Positions 15,383 through 24,336 of a stretch of 42,501 bases of DNA are shown piece after piece. This DNA comes from Litorimonas sp964610115 (GTDB lineage: Bacteria; Pseudomonadota; Alphaproteobacteria; Caulobacterales; Maricaulaceae): assembly GCA_964610115.1 (NCBI GenBank), contig CAZSUW010000012.1, positions 1-42,501 on the forward strand, written 5' to 3'. The notes below the pieces were generated by a model. The model saw nothing but the letters and a program-made list of their open reading frames with translations, was not told the origin of the DNA and did not search any database. How positions within the stretch are numbered: position 1 is the first letter of the stretch; the number at the start of each line of letters is the position of its first letter. The translations under genes were made by a program, and so were the position numbers.

Positions 15383-15751
15383 TTAAATCTCGTCTCTGCT
15401 ATCCGGAGGAAGGTCATCGCCGATCGGGATGTCTGCGTTTTTCGCGTCCATGGCAGCTGCCGTGCGAAAAACACCCATAAATCCCGCCGCAATGCCGAAA
15501 GCCAATCCGACTAGCGTACCCCATGGCCGCGACCCAAGAAGCGTATCCACCCCATAACCGAGCAGAAACCCAACTAAAACCGCAGCCAGAAGCTCCGTGC
15601 TTAATCGCCATGCCATACCGAGCATCGAATTGTCACGATCCTCATCTTTCTGCTTTGAGCCTTCGCGACGAGCGCGGGCGGCTTTTAGCTTGCTCTCGAG
15701 TTCGTCAAGATCAGATGCGGGTGTGTCGGACTGTCCGTTTCGTTCGGGCAT
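15383..15751 (-). CDS. atpI: AtpZ/AtpI family protein (ATP synthase operon leader gene)
   Basis: 122 residues: a charged N-terminal part (LDELESKLKAARARREGSK) and two membrane helices (STELLAAVLVGFLLGYGVD and WGTLVGLAFGIAAGFMGVF). This is the AtpZ/AtpI-type protein that heads F0 operons and is thought to help assemble the c ring or bind divalent ions. ATG 15751 is preferred; a GTG at 15769 adds six residues with no better ribosome site. First gene of the operon. The 209 bases upstream to smc contain no gene and should hold the operon promoter. Confidence 0.85.
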   Translation of the reverse strand: MPERNGQSDTPASDLDELESKLKAARARREGSKQKDEDRDNSMLGMAWRLSTELLAAVLVGFLLGYGVDTLLGSRPWGTLVGLAFGIAAGFMGVFRTAAAMDAKNADIPIGDDLPPDSRDEI

Positions 15752-15960
15752 GAAAATTACGCGTTCCACTTATAAAAGGGCCACAAAACAGACCCCTCCA
15801 AAAGCGCCGCCTACCTAACGAAGGGGGTGGGGGAAGTCAACAAATGGGATGTGAGTGGAAACGCTTTGAAAACAATGGCTTACCTAGAGGGTCGTCAAGG
15901 TGTTGCAGAAAGCCGCAGGTAAGGTCGCGAGTCGCTGGATGGCGCGAAGCTTGATCTGAT

Positions 15961-18900
15961 CTATTCCGCCGCAATAAGCGCTTCGGCTTTTTCTAATTCA
16001 ACGCTCAAAAGCTGGCTTACGCCTTGCTCGGCCATTGTCACGCCAAAGAGGCGGTCCATGCGGCTCATCGTGACGGGGTTGTGGGTAATGGCGATAAATT
16101 TTGTGTCCGTGAGGCGGCTCATCTCATCAAGGACATCGCAATAACGGCCAACATTAAAATCATCCAGCGGTGCATCGACTTCGTCCAAGACACAGACGGG
16201 CGCGGGATTGGACAAGAAGACCGCAAAGATCAGCGCTGTCGCTGTGAGCGCCTGTTCACCGCCGGAGAGTAAGCTCATCGGCTTTTGCGTCTTACCCGGT
16301 GGACGGGCGTAGACCTCTAGTCCTGCTTCCAAAGGGTCATCACTTTCCGTGAGCTCCAGCCAGGCCTCTCCGCCTTGAAAGAGCGTCACAAACAATTTGG
16401 CAAAGTGTTCGTTGACGACTTCAAACGCTTTTAAAAGCCGTTCTCGGCCTTCTGTGTTAAGCTCATCAATGCCCTCTCGCAAGGTCTGGATGGCGGCCAA
16501 GAGATCGTCGCGTTCCGTCGCCATTTCGGCGATTTTGGCTTCCGCTTCTTCCGCTTCCTGATCAGCGCGTAAGTTGACAGATCCCAGGCGTTCTCTTTCG
16601 CTGGCCAGGCGTTCTAGCTTTTTCTCAATATCATGTTCTGAAAGCTTTGAACCAGGATCAAGCTCACCCAGATGATCCATTAACTGGGAAGGCTCACAAG
16701 AGAGTGTCTCGTTCACGCGAGCTTTCGTCTCTGCCACACGGTCTTGTGCGGCTGTCAAACGGGCTTCAGCAGCGGCGCGGACCTCACGGGCTTCACCGGC
16801 AAGACGTTCCAAGTCGCGCGCCTGAATTTCTGCTTCCTGTAATGCGGCTTCCGCTTTGGCCAGTCCATCTGCGGCAGAAGACCGTCGGGCTTCGGCGTCT
16901 TCGAGATCAGCAAAAAGCTTATTTCGGCGATCTTCGAAGACATCCGGGCCCTCCGTGGCCGCGCGCAAGGCGGTTTCGGCTGCATCTCGGCGGCCTTGCA
17001 GGCTCAGCACGCGCGATCCTGCCTGTTCACGCCGCCGCGCCCAGTCCGCCCGTTCAGATTCCACGGCTTTCAAGCGTGCTACTCGTGCATCAATGGCGTT
17101 TTTCAGACTTCTATAGGTGGTGTTGGCTTCATCAGCGTCCGAGCGCGCTTCGATGAGTGCCTCTCTTAGACTGTCGCGCTTGGGGGCGAGTGTCTCGTCT
17201 TGGTCCGCCCCGTTAACAGCGTCCTGCGCACTGTTTTTCTGTTGTGTGAGTTCTTTTATCTCTGCCTCTAAGCGTTCGATACGGTCTTCAAGTGATCGCT
17301 TTTGCGCGGTCTCGCGTGCAATGTCGGTTTCATATTGAGCGAGAGCAGCTGTCGCGGCGCGTTCTTGTCTCTCGAGCTCGGGTAGGGCGGCGCGGGCAGA
17401 TTGTGCGGCTTCGCGTGCAGCATCCCGCTTGATCCGTGCTGCATCGAATGCCGACTGAGCCGTAGCTAGCGCCGCTTCTGCCTCTTCGATTTCGCCGATC
17501 ATATCTTGCAGGCGGCCTTGCTGTTTCAGACGAACAGAAGCCGCTGTTTCAGCCCCGGCTTCTATAATAAACCCGTCCCAACGCACGACATGACCATCAA
17601 CGGTGACTAGTCTTTGGCCAGGGGCGAGCTGGTCTTGCAATCCGCGGACGTCATCAATGACACCGATTTGAGACAGTCGAGCGAGCAATTCGCTGGGGCC
17701 TTCAACCAAATCCGACAAGGGAATGCACCCGTTGGGCAACGATTGGTTAACAGCGTCCGCACCCGTCCAACGCATTGGCGCAGTCCCACCGATACTCGCA
17801 TCCAGATCCTCGCCCAATGCCGCCGCAAGGGCATTTTCATAGCCGGTCATAACGGTCAGGCGGGATAAAGCTGTCGCCGCGTCGCTTTCCGCGCGTTTGA
17901 CAATCCGTTCCAGTGCAGCGCGTTCGCTGGTGAGTGTGCCGAGGGCCGATTTCGCTTCTGAAAGCGTGTCGCGCGCAATTTGGTCGGCTTCATCCGCGGC
18001 ATTGCGAGCTTGTGCCGCCCCTCTTTCTTTCTCTTTCGCGCCGTCCAAGGCGCGGCGCGCATCCGTAGCGGAGGCGGCAAAGAGGTTGGCGGAGGCCCCG
18101 CTATCGCCCGACAGGTTGTTCAGTTTGGCGTGCGCGTCTTCTTTTTCTTGAATACGCTGGGCGAGGCGGCGCTCGCTTTGCTCCAATTCTCTGGATGCGC
18201 TTTCAGCCCGGGCCGTTTGTGTGGCCATTTGGGTTGTAACTTCGCTAAGTTCTGCTTCGATTGCGTTGCGCGTTTTAATCGCCGCTTCGGCTTCGTCGCG
18301 CGCGGCATTCAAAGCCGAAGATTGATCGCCAACTGAGCTCAGGGAGTCATATTCGATTTGCAGTCGGGCTTCGGCCGTTTCGGCGTCAGAAACGATACCG
18401 GCTTCGCGTTCAATGTCAGAGAGGAGCTGGCTGACTTGGCTCTCAAGTTTCTTTAGCTCCGATTTGGCAGCACTTTCCTCGTTTTCCAGCGCCTCCTTGG
18501 CCGCGTTTAACCGGGCGAGGACAGCGGCAGCGATCAGTTGTTCTTCTTGTTTGGGTTTTAGCAATCCAGAAAGTTCTGCCGCCTGACGCGATGCTTCGGT
18601 CGCTTTGAGGGCGCTATCTTGGACATTGGTTTCGCAGGCCTTTAGCGCATCTTGCGCCCCGGCCAAGGCGTCTAGGGCGGCTTTCCAACGCTTCAGCCAA
18701 AGCAGAGCGCGATATTCATGAATTTCGCCAGCGAGGCGTTTATATCGGGCGGCCTGACGCGATTGACGCCGCAGCGACAAAAGCTGGCTTTCAATTTGGC
18801 CCATAATATCTTCAAGGCGTTCGAGATTAGTCTCTGTGGCGCGCAGCCGCAGCTCGCTTTCGTGACGCCGCGAGTGCAGGCCGCTTATTCCGGCGGCTTC

Positions 18901-19404
18901 TTCCAAAATGCGGCGACGATTGGCGGGTTTAGCGGCGATCAGCTCGCTGATTTGGTTTTGCCGAACGAGCGCTGGTGAGTTTGCCCCCGTGCTGGCGTCT
19001 GCGAAGAGAAGCTGGACGTCTTTTGCGCGAACCGTCTTGCCATTGATCTTATAGGTCGAGCCTTTGCCTTTGGTGATCAGACGCTGAACTTCCAATGCGT
19101 CCATGTCATTAAACGCCGCCGGAGCGATGCGGGCGCTATTGTCAATGTGAAGGGTGACATGGGCTTGGTTGCGGCCCGGGCGCTGACGTGTGCCGGAGAA
19201 AATAACGTCGTCCATGGCCTTGCCGCGCATAGCCTTGGCGCTATTGGCACCCATGACCCAGCGAATGGCCTCGAGGAGATTGGATTTGCCGCAGCCATTG
19301 GGGCCGACAACACCCGTCAGGCCCGGCTCAATGATAAAATCAGTCGGCTCTACAAAGGACTTAAAGCCCGTCAGCGTGATCTTTTCAAAGACCAGTGAGC
19401 CCAT
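15961..19404 (-). CDS. smc: Chromosome segregation protein SMC
   Basis: 1147 residues, full length. N-terminal ATPase half with Walker A GPNGCGKSN (about 34-42), long coiled coil, hinge around residues 500-640 (LSQIGVIDDVRGLQDQL; VVRWDGFIIEAG), second coiled coil, then signature LLSGGEQALTATALIF and Walker B VCVLDEVDAPLDD near the C-terminus. Forms the condensin-like ring that compacts and separates daughter chromosomes with ScpA/ScpB, not in this window. ATG 19404 lies 8 bases after the upstream DsbA-like gene, so the two are probably cotranscribed. Confidence 0.97.
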   Translation of the reverse strand: MGSLVFEKITLTGFKSFVEPTDFIIEPGLTGVVGPNGCGKSNLLEAIRWVMGANSAKAMRGKAMDDVIFSGTRQRPGRNQAHVTLHIDNSARIAPAAFNDMDALEVQRLITKGKGSTYKINGKTVRAKDVQLLFADASTGANSPALVRQNQISELIAAKPANRRRILEEAAGISGLHSRRHESELRLRATETNLERLEDIMGQIESQLLSLRRQSRQAARYKRLAGEIHEYRALLWLKRWKAALDALAGAQDALKACETNVQDSALKATEASRQAAELSGLLKPKQEEQLIAAAVLARLNAAKEALENEESAAKSELKKLESQVSQLLSDIEREAGIVSDAETAEARLQIEYDSLSSVGDQSSALNAARDEAEAAIKTRNAIEAELSEVTTQMATQTARAESASRELEQSERRLAQRIQEKEDAHAKLNNLSGDSGASANLFAASATDARRALDGAKEKERGAAQARNAADEADQIARDTLSEAKSALGTLTSERAALERIVKRAESDAATALSRLTVMTGYENALAAALGEDLDASIGGTAPMRWTGADAVNQSLPNGCIPLSDLVEGPSELLARLSQIGVIDDVRGLQDQLAPGQRLVTVDGHVVRWDGFIIEAGAETAASVRLKQQGRLQDMIGEIEEAEAALATAQSAFDAARIKRDAAREAAQSARAALPELERQERAATAALAQYETDIARETAQKRSLEDRIERLEAEIKELTQQKNSAQDAVNGADQDETLAPKRDSLREALIEARSDADEANTTYRSLKNAIDARVARLKAVESERADWARRREQAGSRVLSLQGRRDAAETALRAATEGPDVFEDRRNKLFADLEDAEARRSSAADGLAKAEAALQEAEIQARDLERLAGEAREVRAAAEARLTAAQDRVAETKARVNETLSCEPSQLMDHLGELDPGSKLSEHDIEKKLERLASERERLGSVNLRADQEAEEAEAKIAEMATERDDLLAAIQTLREGIDELNTEGRERLLKAFEVVNEHFAKLFVTLFQGGEAWLELTESDDPLEAGLEVYARPPGKTQKPMSLLSGGEQALTATALIFAVFLSNPAPVCVLDEVDAPLDDFNVGRYCDVLDEMSRLTDTKFIAITHNPVTMSRMDRLFGVTMAEQGVSQLLSVELEKAEALIAAE

Positions 19405-19412
19405 GTCAGCGA

Positions 19413-20117
19413 TTACTCGCCAGGCGCGGAGTCTGTGTCAGCCTCCGGCTCTGAAACGGTTTCCCCTAGCGCCGGCAGGATTGCCTTCTCTAGGTCTTCT
19501 AAAAGGAAACCACTGACCTTCTCGCCGTTGACGAAAAAGGTCGGCGTACCTGTAACGCCAAGATCAATGCCGCTTTGTACCACAGTCTCATAGCGCTCCC
19601 GGATGTCTTCATTTTGCAGGCAGCTAATGAACTCGTCTTCGCTAAGTCCAGACGCTTGGGCGAGGCTGATATAGGCTTCGCGGCCACGGTCGTTTTGCAG
19701 CATATCGATTAGCTGCCGCTGGCGATCAAATTGGAGCTTAATGTTGGTGAAGTAGTCTTCGCGCTTGCCACAATAGGCGAGCAAGTGACCCGTATCGGCC
19801 ATTTGCAAAGGTGGGGTCGGGAAGGGGCGGAAAACGTAATTGACTTTGCCAGTCTCAACATATTTTTCGCGAAACTCTGGATAGACTGTTGCGTGCCAGT
19901 TGGCGCAGGCGGGGCAGGCGACAGAGGCATATTCCATCAATGTGACGGGAGCATTCACATCGCCTAGAATGTAATCGTCTTCGAAGAGATAATCTTTCTC
20001 GGCGGCAACCGCTCCAGCGGTGTTGGCGGTCGAATTGGTGGCGTTATCGCCCCCGCTGCAGGCCGCGAGGAAGGCGGCGATGGCGGGCACGGCCAATGTG
20101 CGAATCACATGTTTCAT
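19413..20117 (-). CDS. DsbA-family thiol-disulfide lipoprotein
   Basis: 234 residues. Signal peptide with lipobox LAAC (MKHVIRTLAVPAIAAFLAAC), an Asn/Thr-rich linker, then a thioredoxin fold with an inserted helical domain. Active site CPAC in ASVACPACANWH; cis-proline loop TGTPTFF. It resembles the DsbA/BdbD/Com1 group ('thioredoxin domain' genes next to smc). Two further cysteines (AYCGK, ISCLQ) are shared with the neighbouring paralog. Acts in the periplasm, anchored in a membrane; oxidase or isomerase role not decidable. ATG 20117 has GAGAG just upstream; the earlier ATG 20153 would mask the signal peptide. Confidence 0.88.
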   Translation of the reverse strand: MKHVIRTLAVPAIAAFLAACSGGDNATNSTANTAGAVAAEKDYLFEDDYILGDVNAPVTLMEYASVACPACANWHATVYPEFREKYVETGKVNYVFRPFPTPPLQMADTGHLLAYCGKREDYFTNIKLQFDRQRQLIDMLQNDRGREAYISLAQASGLSEDEFISCLQNEDIRERYETVVQSGIDLGVTGTPTFFVNGEKVSGFLLEDLEKAILPALGETVSEPEADTDSAPGE

Positions 20118-20219
20118 AGTTACTCTCTTCCCAATTGCAGGCGGCGAGGGCAAGTCACGCGCTTTTCTGAGCCGTTGCGATCTGTGGACTGTGCAGCGAT
20201 AAGCTGCTTATAGCTGTGG

Positions 20220-20861
20220 TTAAGGGTGTAAGGCCGCCGCAAGGGTCACGGCTGTTTGTTGCCCGTTCAGAACTTTTCCATTCAGAATAAAGCCCGGAAT
20301 GCTGTTAATGTCGGCCGCATTTGCCCGCGCTCCGGCGGCATGAATTTTGGCCAGTTTTGTTTCGTCGGTCAGACAGATATTCATGGCCTCTTCGTCGGCT
20401 AATCCAGCTTTGGCGGCAATGCCCGCATATTCTTCGCGTAGACCGCCAGCTTGCATTTTTTCGTGTATGGTCGATTGGCGATCAAATTGATGTTCGATGT
20501 TCGCGAAGTAATTTTCGGCGCCTCCACATTCCGCGATCATAAATCCAATCATGGAAAGCTGCGTCGGGGCGCTGGGTAATGGTCGGAAAACCACGCGGAC
20601 CTTGTCGGTTTCGACAAGGTCGGATTTAACGGATGGCCATTCATCAACAAACCAGTCGCGGCAATGCGGGCACATATTCGATGCGTAGATGATGAGTGTA
20701 TTTGGTGCCTCATCTGCACCAAGCGTGTGGTCACCGGGCGCCTCATAGAAAACATAGTCGACGCCAGACGCCGTTGCCGGGTCTGACGCGAAAGCCTGCG
20801 AAGATAGGTTAAACGCCAAGGCGCTCAAAATGATGATGAGTGACGAATAAAGACTGCGCAT
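20220..20861 (-). CDS. DsbA-family thiol-disulfide oxidoreductase, secreted
   Basis: 213 residues: Sec signal peptide (MRSLYSSLIIILSALAFNLSSQAFA), thioredoxin fold with CPHC active site in ASNMCPHCRDWF (the classic DsbA dipeptide PH), cis-proline in NSIPGFIL. It shares FRPLPSAPTQ...ENYFANIEHQFDRQ with the downstream lipoprotein, so the pair arose by tandem duplication. No lipobox. Start and upstream stop overlap as TAATG with the DUF721 gene, indicating coupled translation. Confidence 0.88.
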   Translation of the reverse strand: MRSLYSSLIIILSALAFNLSSQAFASDPATASGVDYVFYEAPGDHTLGADEAPNTLIIYASNMCPHCRDWFVDEWPSVKSDLVETDKVRVVFRPLPSAPTQLSMIGFMIAECGGAENYFANIEHQFDRQSTIHEKMQAGGLREEYAGIAAKAGLADEEAMNICLTDETKLAKIHAAGARANAADINSIPGFILNGKVLNGQQTAVTLAAALHP

Positions 20862-21403
20862 TATGGCTGGTTCCTCATGACCTCTCGCCCCAAATCCCCT
20901 AAGGCCTTCTTTAGACGCGGATTGCTTATTCTGCCCAGACCTGTTTGCAGGCGGTCTTCTTCTTGAGGGGTCAAGCCGCGTTTGGCTCGCGAAGACGTGT
21001 TAGGGTGGAGCGCTTTAGTCTGCACGACTTGCAAGGATTGGACATAGTCAGAGCCATAATGCGTGTTGATGCGCTCCAAGATAGGCCCTGAGGCGGCGAG
21101 GATGAGAGAGGCAGCCGGTCCGGGTGCGTTGATCAATAGCGTGCGTCCTTGCTTGGAAGCTCGAAATCGCACGGGTGTACTGATTTTACTCCAGCGGGGT
21201 CCCATAATGTCTGGCCAGACTTCGGCGAGGGCTAGGGCAGAGCTTCCACGTGTCTTGCGCTGTCCCGATTTGCTTTTCGAGAGCGGTTTCATCACGCGGT
21301 GAACCGCCAGACCGGCGCTCGGTATGGGTCGCGCTTGCGGGCGCGCGCGGCGCGCTTCGATATAGCGCTCGATCAAGGCGCGGCGTTTTGACGGATCAGC
21401 CAT
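20861..21403 (-). CDS. DUF721 (DciA-like) protein
   Basis: About 180 residues, basic. The DUF721 domain spans roughly residues 55-140 (ALAEVWPDIMGPRWSKISTPVRF; GRTLLINAPGPAASLILAASGPILERINTHYG), followed by a polar tail. DUF721 proteins include DciA, the loader of the replicative helicase DnaB in bacteria lacking DnaC/DnaI; assigning this function here is by family. Start uncertain: ATG 21403 has AGGA but almost no spacing; ATG 21415 and GTG 21445 also read in frame. Divergent from mutY, promoters share about 50 bases. Confidence 0.8.
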   Translation of the reverse strand: MADPSKRRALIERYIEARRARPQARPIPSAGLAVHRVMKPLSKSKSGQRKTRGSSALALAEVWPDIMGPRWSKISTPVRFRASKQGRTLLINAPGPAASLILAASGPILERINTHYGSDYVQSLQVVQTKALHPNTSSRAKRGLTPQEEDRLQTGLGRISNPRLKKALGDLGREVMRNQP

Positions 21404-21457
21404 TCCTACCCACATGCGCGCTTGCAAGAGCGAGGTAAAGCGCACAGCTGTGCGTGA

Positions 21458-22519
21458 ATGAAGCTGAGCCCGTCAGATATAGCTTTGATGCGACGCATTT
21501 TGCTCGACTGGTATGATCATGAAGGCCGGCAGCTGCCCTGGCGGGTCCGGCCAAAAGATAGGGCGCAAGGCCGTCGCCCTGACCCTTATGCGGTTTGGTT
21601 ATCGGAAGTGATGCTGCAGCAGACAACAATCGCTCATGGCACACCGTATTGGCTGAAATTCCTGAACCTCTATCCAACTGTGAATGACTTGGCGGAGGCG
21701 CCACTTAATGATGTTCTCACCCACTGGGCGGGTTTGGGATATTACGCCCGCGCGCGGAACCTGCATAAATGTGCGGAGATCGTGGCTGGATCGGGCGGAG
21801 AATTTCCGGACACAAAAGCCGAACTCATCAAATTGCCTGGCATTGGCGACTACACCGCTTCGACGATTGCCGCGATTTGCTTTGATGAGCCCACGACGAT
21901 TGTGGATGGCAATGTGGAGCGCGTCATGGCGCGCCTGCACAGCGTCGAAGCGCCGCTGCCGAAATCGAAAAAAGAGTTAAAGCGTCTGGCCGCTATTTTG
22001 TCTGATACGGATCGCCCCGGGGACTATGGTCAGGCGGTGATGGATTTAGGCGCAACGATCTGCACGCCGCGATCACCGTCCTGCGAGCGGTGTGTCTGGC
22101 AGCGCTATTGCGGCGCCTATAATCAAGGTCATCCGGAAAAGTACCCGGTGAAGGCGCCGAAAAAAGCTCTGCCAGAGCGCTACGGCCATGCTTGGGTTGC
22201 CATAAAAGACCATCAGGTCTGGCTAAGACGCCGCCCGGAAACAGGATTGCTCGGCGGCATGATGGAAGTGCCAACAACGATTTGGGACGATGTTCTCCCG
22301 CCGTTCACGCCGCCTGTCGAATCGGATTGGGAGTCTAAACCTGCCCCCGTGCGACACGTTTTTACGCACTTCGCATTGAACTTAAACGTGCATCTTTGCG
22401 AATTTAACAAAAATTTCCCTGGAGAGGGGAGGTGGGTCGACGTCGCTCTCCTATCGGAAGAGGCTTTGCCTAGTCTTTTTAGAAAGGTGCTGGACAGAGC
22501 GGGAATAAGGTCATCATAG
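21458..22519 (+). CDS. mutY: A/G-specific adenine DNA glycosylase
   Basis: 353 residues. Removes adenine mispaired with 8-oxoguanine or G. Catalytic glutamate in SEVMLQQTT, helix-hairpin-helix LPGIGDYTASTIAA, catalytic aspartate in VDGNVERV, and a [4Fe-4S] site CTPRSPSCERCVWQRYC with the C-X6-C-X2-C-X5-C spacing. The C-terminal NUDIX-like domain (YGHAWVAIKDHQVWLRRRPETGLLGGMMEVP) recognises 8-oxoG. Converges with ccrM; the 65 bases between them show no clear terminator. Confidence 0.96.
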   Translation: MKLSPSDIALMRRILLDWYDHEGRQLPWRVRPKDRAQGRRPDPYAVWLSEVMLQQTTIAHGTPYWLKFLNLYPTVNDLAEAPLNDVLTHWAGLGYYARARNLHKCAEIVAGSGGEFPDTKAELIKLPGIGDYTASTIAAICFDEPTTIVDGNVERVMARLHSVEAPLPKSKKELKRLAAILSDTDRPGDYGQAVMDLGATICTPRSPSCERCVWQRYCGAYNQGHPEKYPVKAPKKALPERYGHAWVAIKDHQVWLRRRPETGLLGGMMEVPTTIWDDVLPPFTPPVESDWESKPAPVRHVFTHFALNLNVHLCEFNKNFPGEGRWVDVALLSEEALPSLFRKVLDRAGIRSS

Positions 22520-22584
22520 AGATTGCGGGCGGGGTCATCCACAAGGGCCCCGTCCAAACTTCACTGAGAAAACCTAAGCTCAAT

Positions 22585-23745
22585 CTAAGCTGTAGAGGCC
22601 ATTTCTGCGCGGATTTGCGTTCGCAGCGCATCAATTGGTGTCAGGCCTTCTGGCCCCATAAAGTGCCAATAGGTCCAGCCATTGCATGATGGAGCATCAT
22701 TTACATGGGCGCCAACTTTGTGGATTGAACCTTCAAACCCCTCATCCGTTGACAGGCTGCCATCAGCGCGAACGCGGGCAGAAATCGTGCCCTTGGATGA
22801 GAACAAACGTGCGCCAATATCAATCATCCCGCGCTCGACCAGATGGGCAAAGGGAACGCGGGGCTCTGATCGTTTCGAGCGTGTAATCTTAATGGCTTCA
22901 CGACCAGCGGGACGAACCTTAGCAATTCGCCGCCGCGCATGAGCGATATAACCGGCGTCTTGTTCTAGTCCGATAAAGTGGCGGCCCAGCTTTTTGGCCA
23001 CGGCCCCTGTTGTGCCGGTTCCAAAGAAGGGATCAAGGATCACATCACCGGGATTAGAGGTAGACAGGATCACGCGGTGCAACAGGCTTTCCGGTTTCTG
23101 CGTCGGATGCGCTTTTGTGCCGCCCTCTGTTTTCAATCGCTCGCCACCTGTGCAGATTGGCAAGGTCCAATCGGATCGCATTTGTACGCCATCATTCATC
23201 ATTTTCATGGCATCATAATGAAAGGTCGGGCGCGCATCTTCGGACTTGGTCGCCCAGATGAGTGTTTCATGGGCATTGGTAAAGCGTGTCCCGCGAAAGT
23301 TCGGCATCGGGTTGGTTTTGCGCCAGATTATATCGTTCTGGATCCAGAATTGTTGATCCTGCAGGACTGTGCCAACCCGGAAGATGTTGTGATAGCTGCC
23401 CATAACCCAGATGGAACCATTGCGTTTCAGCACACGACGCGCGGCCTGCAGCCAATCATGGGTGAAGAGGTCATAAGCGTCCATTGTGTCGTATTGATCC
23501 CAGTCTTCAGTGACGCCATTGACACGAGAATTGTCCGGACGCGAAAGATCGCCGCCAAGTTGAAGATTATAGGGTGGGTCTGCAAAGATCAGGTCGACCG
23601 ACTTCTCCGGCAGGCTGTTCATAAGGTCGACGCAATCGCCCTGCAGAATCTGGTTCAGGGGTAAAGCCGCCGTCTCAGCCGGGACATCTGCAATGTCCTC
23701 ATGCGTTCTGGACGTATTGTCGGCAACGACACGCAGGTGGCTCAT
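22585..23745 (-). CDS. ccrM: CcrM-type DNA adenine-N6 methyltransferase (GANTC)
   Basis: 386 residues, beta-class methyltransferase: DPPY at 56-59 comes before the SAM motif DPFFGTGTTG (238-247). Residues about 290-380 form the C-terminal RAMA-like domain (ARVRADGSL; GSIHKVGAHVNDAPSCNGWTYWHF) that separates cell-cycle CcrM from HinfI-type enzymes. CcrM methylates GANTC late in the cell cycle and thereby times transcription with GcrA. No restriction partner lies nearby, supporting an orphan regulatory enzyme. ATG 23745 has GGGAT upstream. The adjacent mutY, DUF721, DsbA and smc genes match the order I recall from Caulobacter. Confidence 0.95.
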   Translation of the reverse strand: MSHLRVVADNTSRTHEDIADVPAETAALPLNQILQGDCVDLMNSLPEKSVDLIFADPPYNLQLGGDLSRPDNSRVNGVTEDWDQYDTMDAYDLFTHDWLQAARRVLKRNGSIWVMGSYHNIFRVGTVLQDQQFWIQNDIIWRKTNPMPNFRGTRFTNAHETLIWATKSEDARPTFHYDAMKMMNDGVQMRSDWTLPICTGGERLKTEGGTKAHPTQKPESLLHRVILSTSNPGDVILDPFFGTGTTGAVAKKLGRHFIGLEQDAGYIAHARRRIAKVRPAGREAIKITRSKRSEPRVPFAHLVERGMIDIGARLFSSKGTISARVRADGSLSTDEGFEGSIHKVGAHVNDAPSCNGWTYWHFMGPEGLTPIDALRTQIRAEMASTA

Positions 23746-24336
23746 GTTAATCCCAGGGTTCGGTTTTCTCTCAACGAGACACTGAGCTGAACTAACAGGG
23801 TAAACAGTGTGTTATTTCATAGGGTTAATGCGCTGTTTAGGTGTCTTAATATCCACAGGGCCTAATTTTAACGCTTGGCAAGTTTGTCGAGGTATGGACA
23901 CGTCAAGCCGACAATTACGGGTTGCGTGTAAAGCCGCGCAGGCTCTGCGCCTGTTAACATTTCGACCCCATATAAGTGGGTCTATGGGTGAGCGCGTTAG
24001 AGAATTCGTGCAGATGATAGCCGGATCAGTTAGCGCCCAGCTTGTAACATGCGTTTCTTCATAAGTGTGAATATCCACCGCCTCTTTTGAATATAGCCTT
24101 TTGCAAATAACTGTTTCGGTGCCGAGTCGATTGGGTCTTTCGCCCTAACGTTCTGCAAGCTTGAACAGAAACTTTGTGATTCGCGTTGTCTTACGCGTGC
24201 TTAGAAACGCTGGTTTCACGCTCAACATAACGATCTTCATCGACACTGCGTTGCAAACAGCCTGTTGAACGGACATTATCGTGGATGACTGGCCCGTATA
24301 TTTGGCAAGTCTAACTGTCCGCGTTAATCGAACATC
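23746..24336. other. 590-base non-coding region between ccrM and thyA
   Basis: Two overlapping antiparallel frames (about 23810-24070) exist but neither looks like a protein. It must hold the promoters of ccrM (minus) and thyA (plus). Visible elements: a CtrA-like half-matched site at 23825-23839, an ATATCCACA (one mismatch from the DnaA box) at 23849-23857, and GANTC sites at 24124 (GAGTC) and 24178 (GATTC). No terminator-type hairpin was found. Confidence 0.6.
23825..23839. promoter_or_regulatory. CtrA-like site upstream of ccrM
   Basis: TTAA-N7-TTTA, one base from the alphaproteobacterial CtrA consensus TTAA-N7-TTAA, 80-95 bases upstream of the ccrM start. In Caulobacter ccrM is activated by CtrA, which makes this a sensible but unproven site. 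Confidence 0.35.

Noticed and set aside
22978..23664. 228-residue frame antisense to ccrM
   Set aside because: Lies entirely inside a clear CcrM gene; it is the mirrored codon pattern.
23849..23857. DnaA-box-like ATATCCACA as a sign of a replication origin
   Set aside because: A single near match, no cluster, no AT-rich unwinding region and no dnaA/hemE/parAB neighbours.
23807..24078. Two antiparallel frames in the ccrM-thyA gap
   Set aside because: They occupy the same bases on opposite strands, have no ribosome sites and no protein-like pattern.
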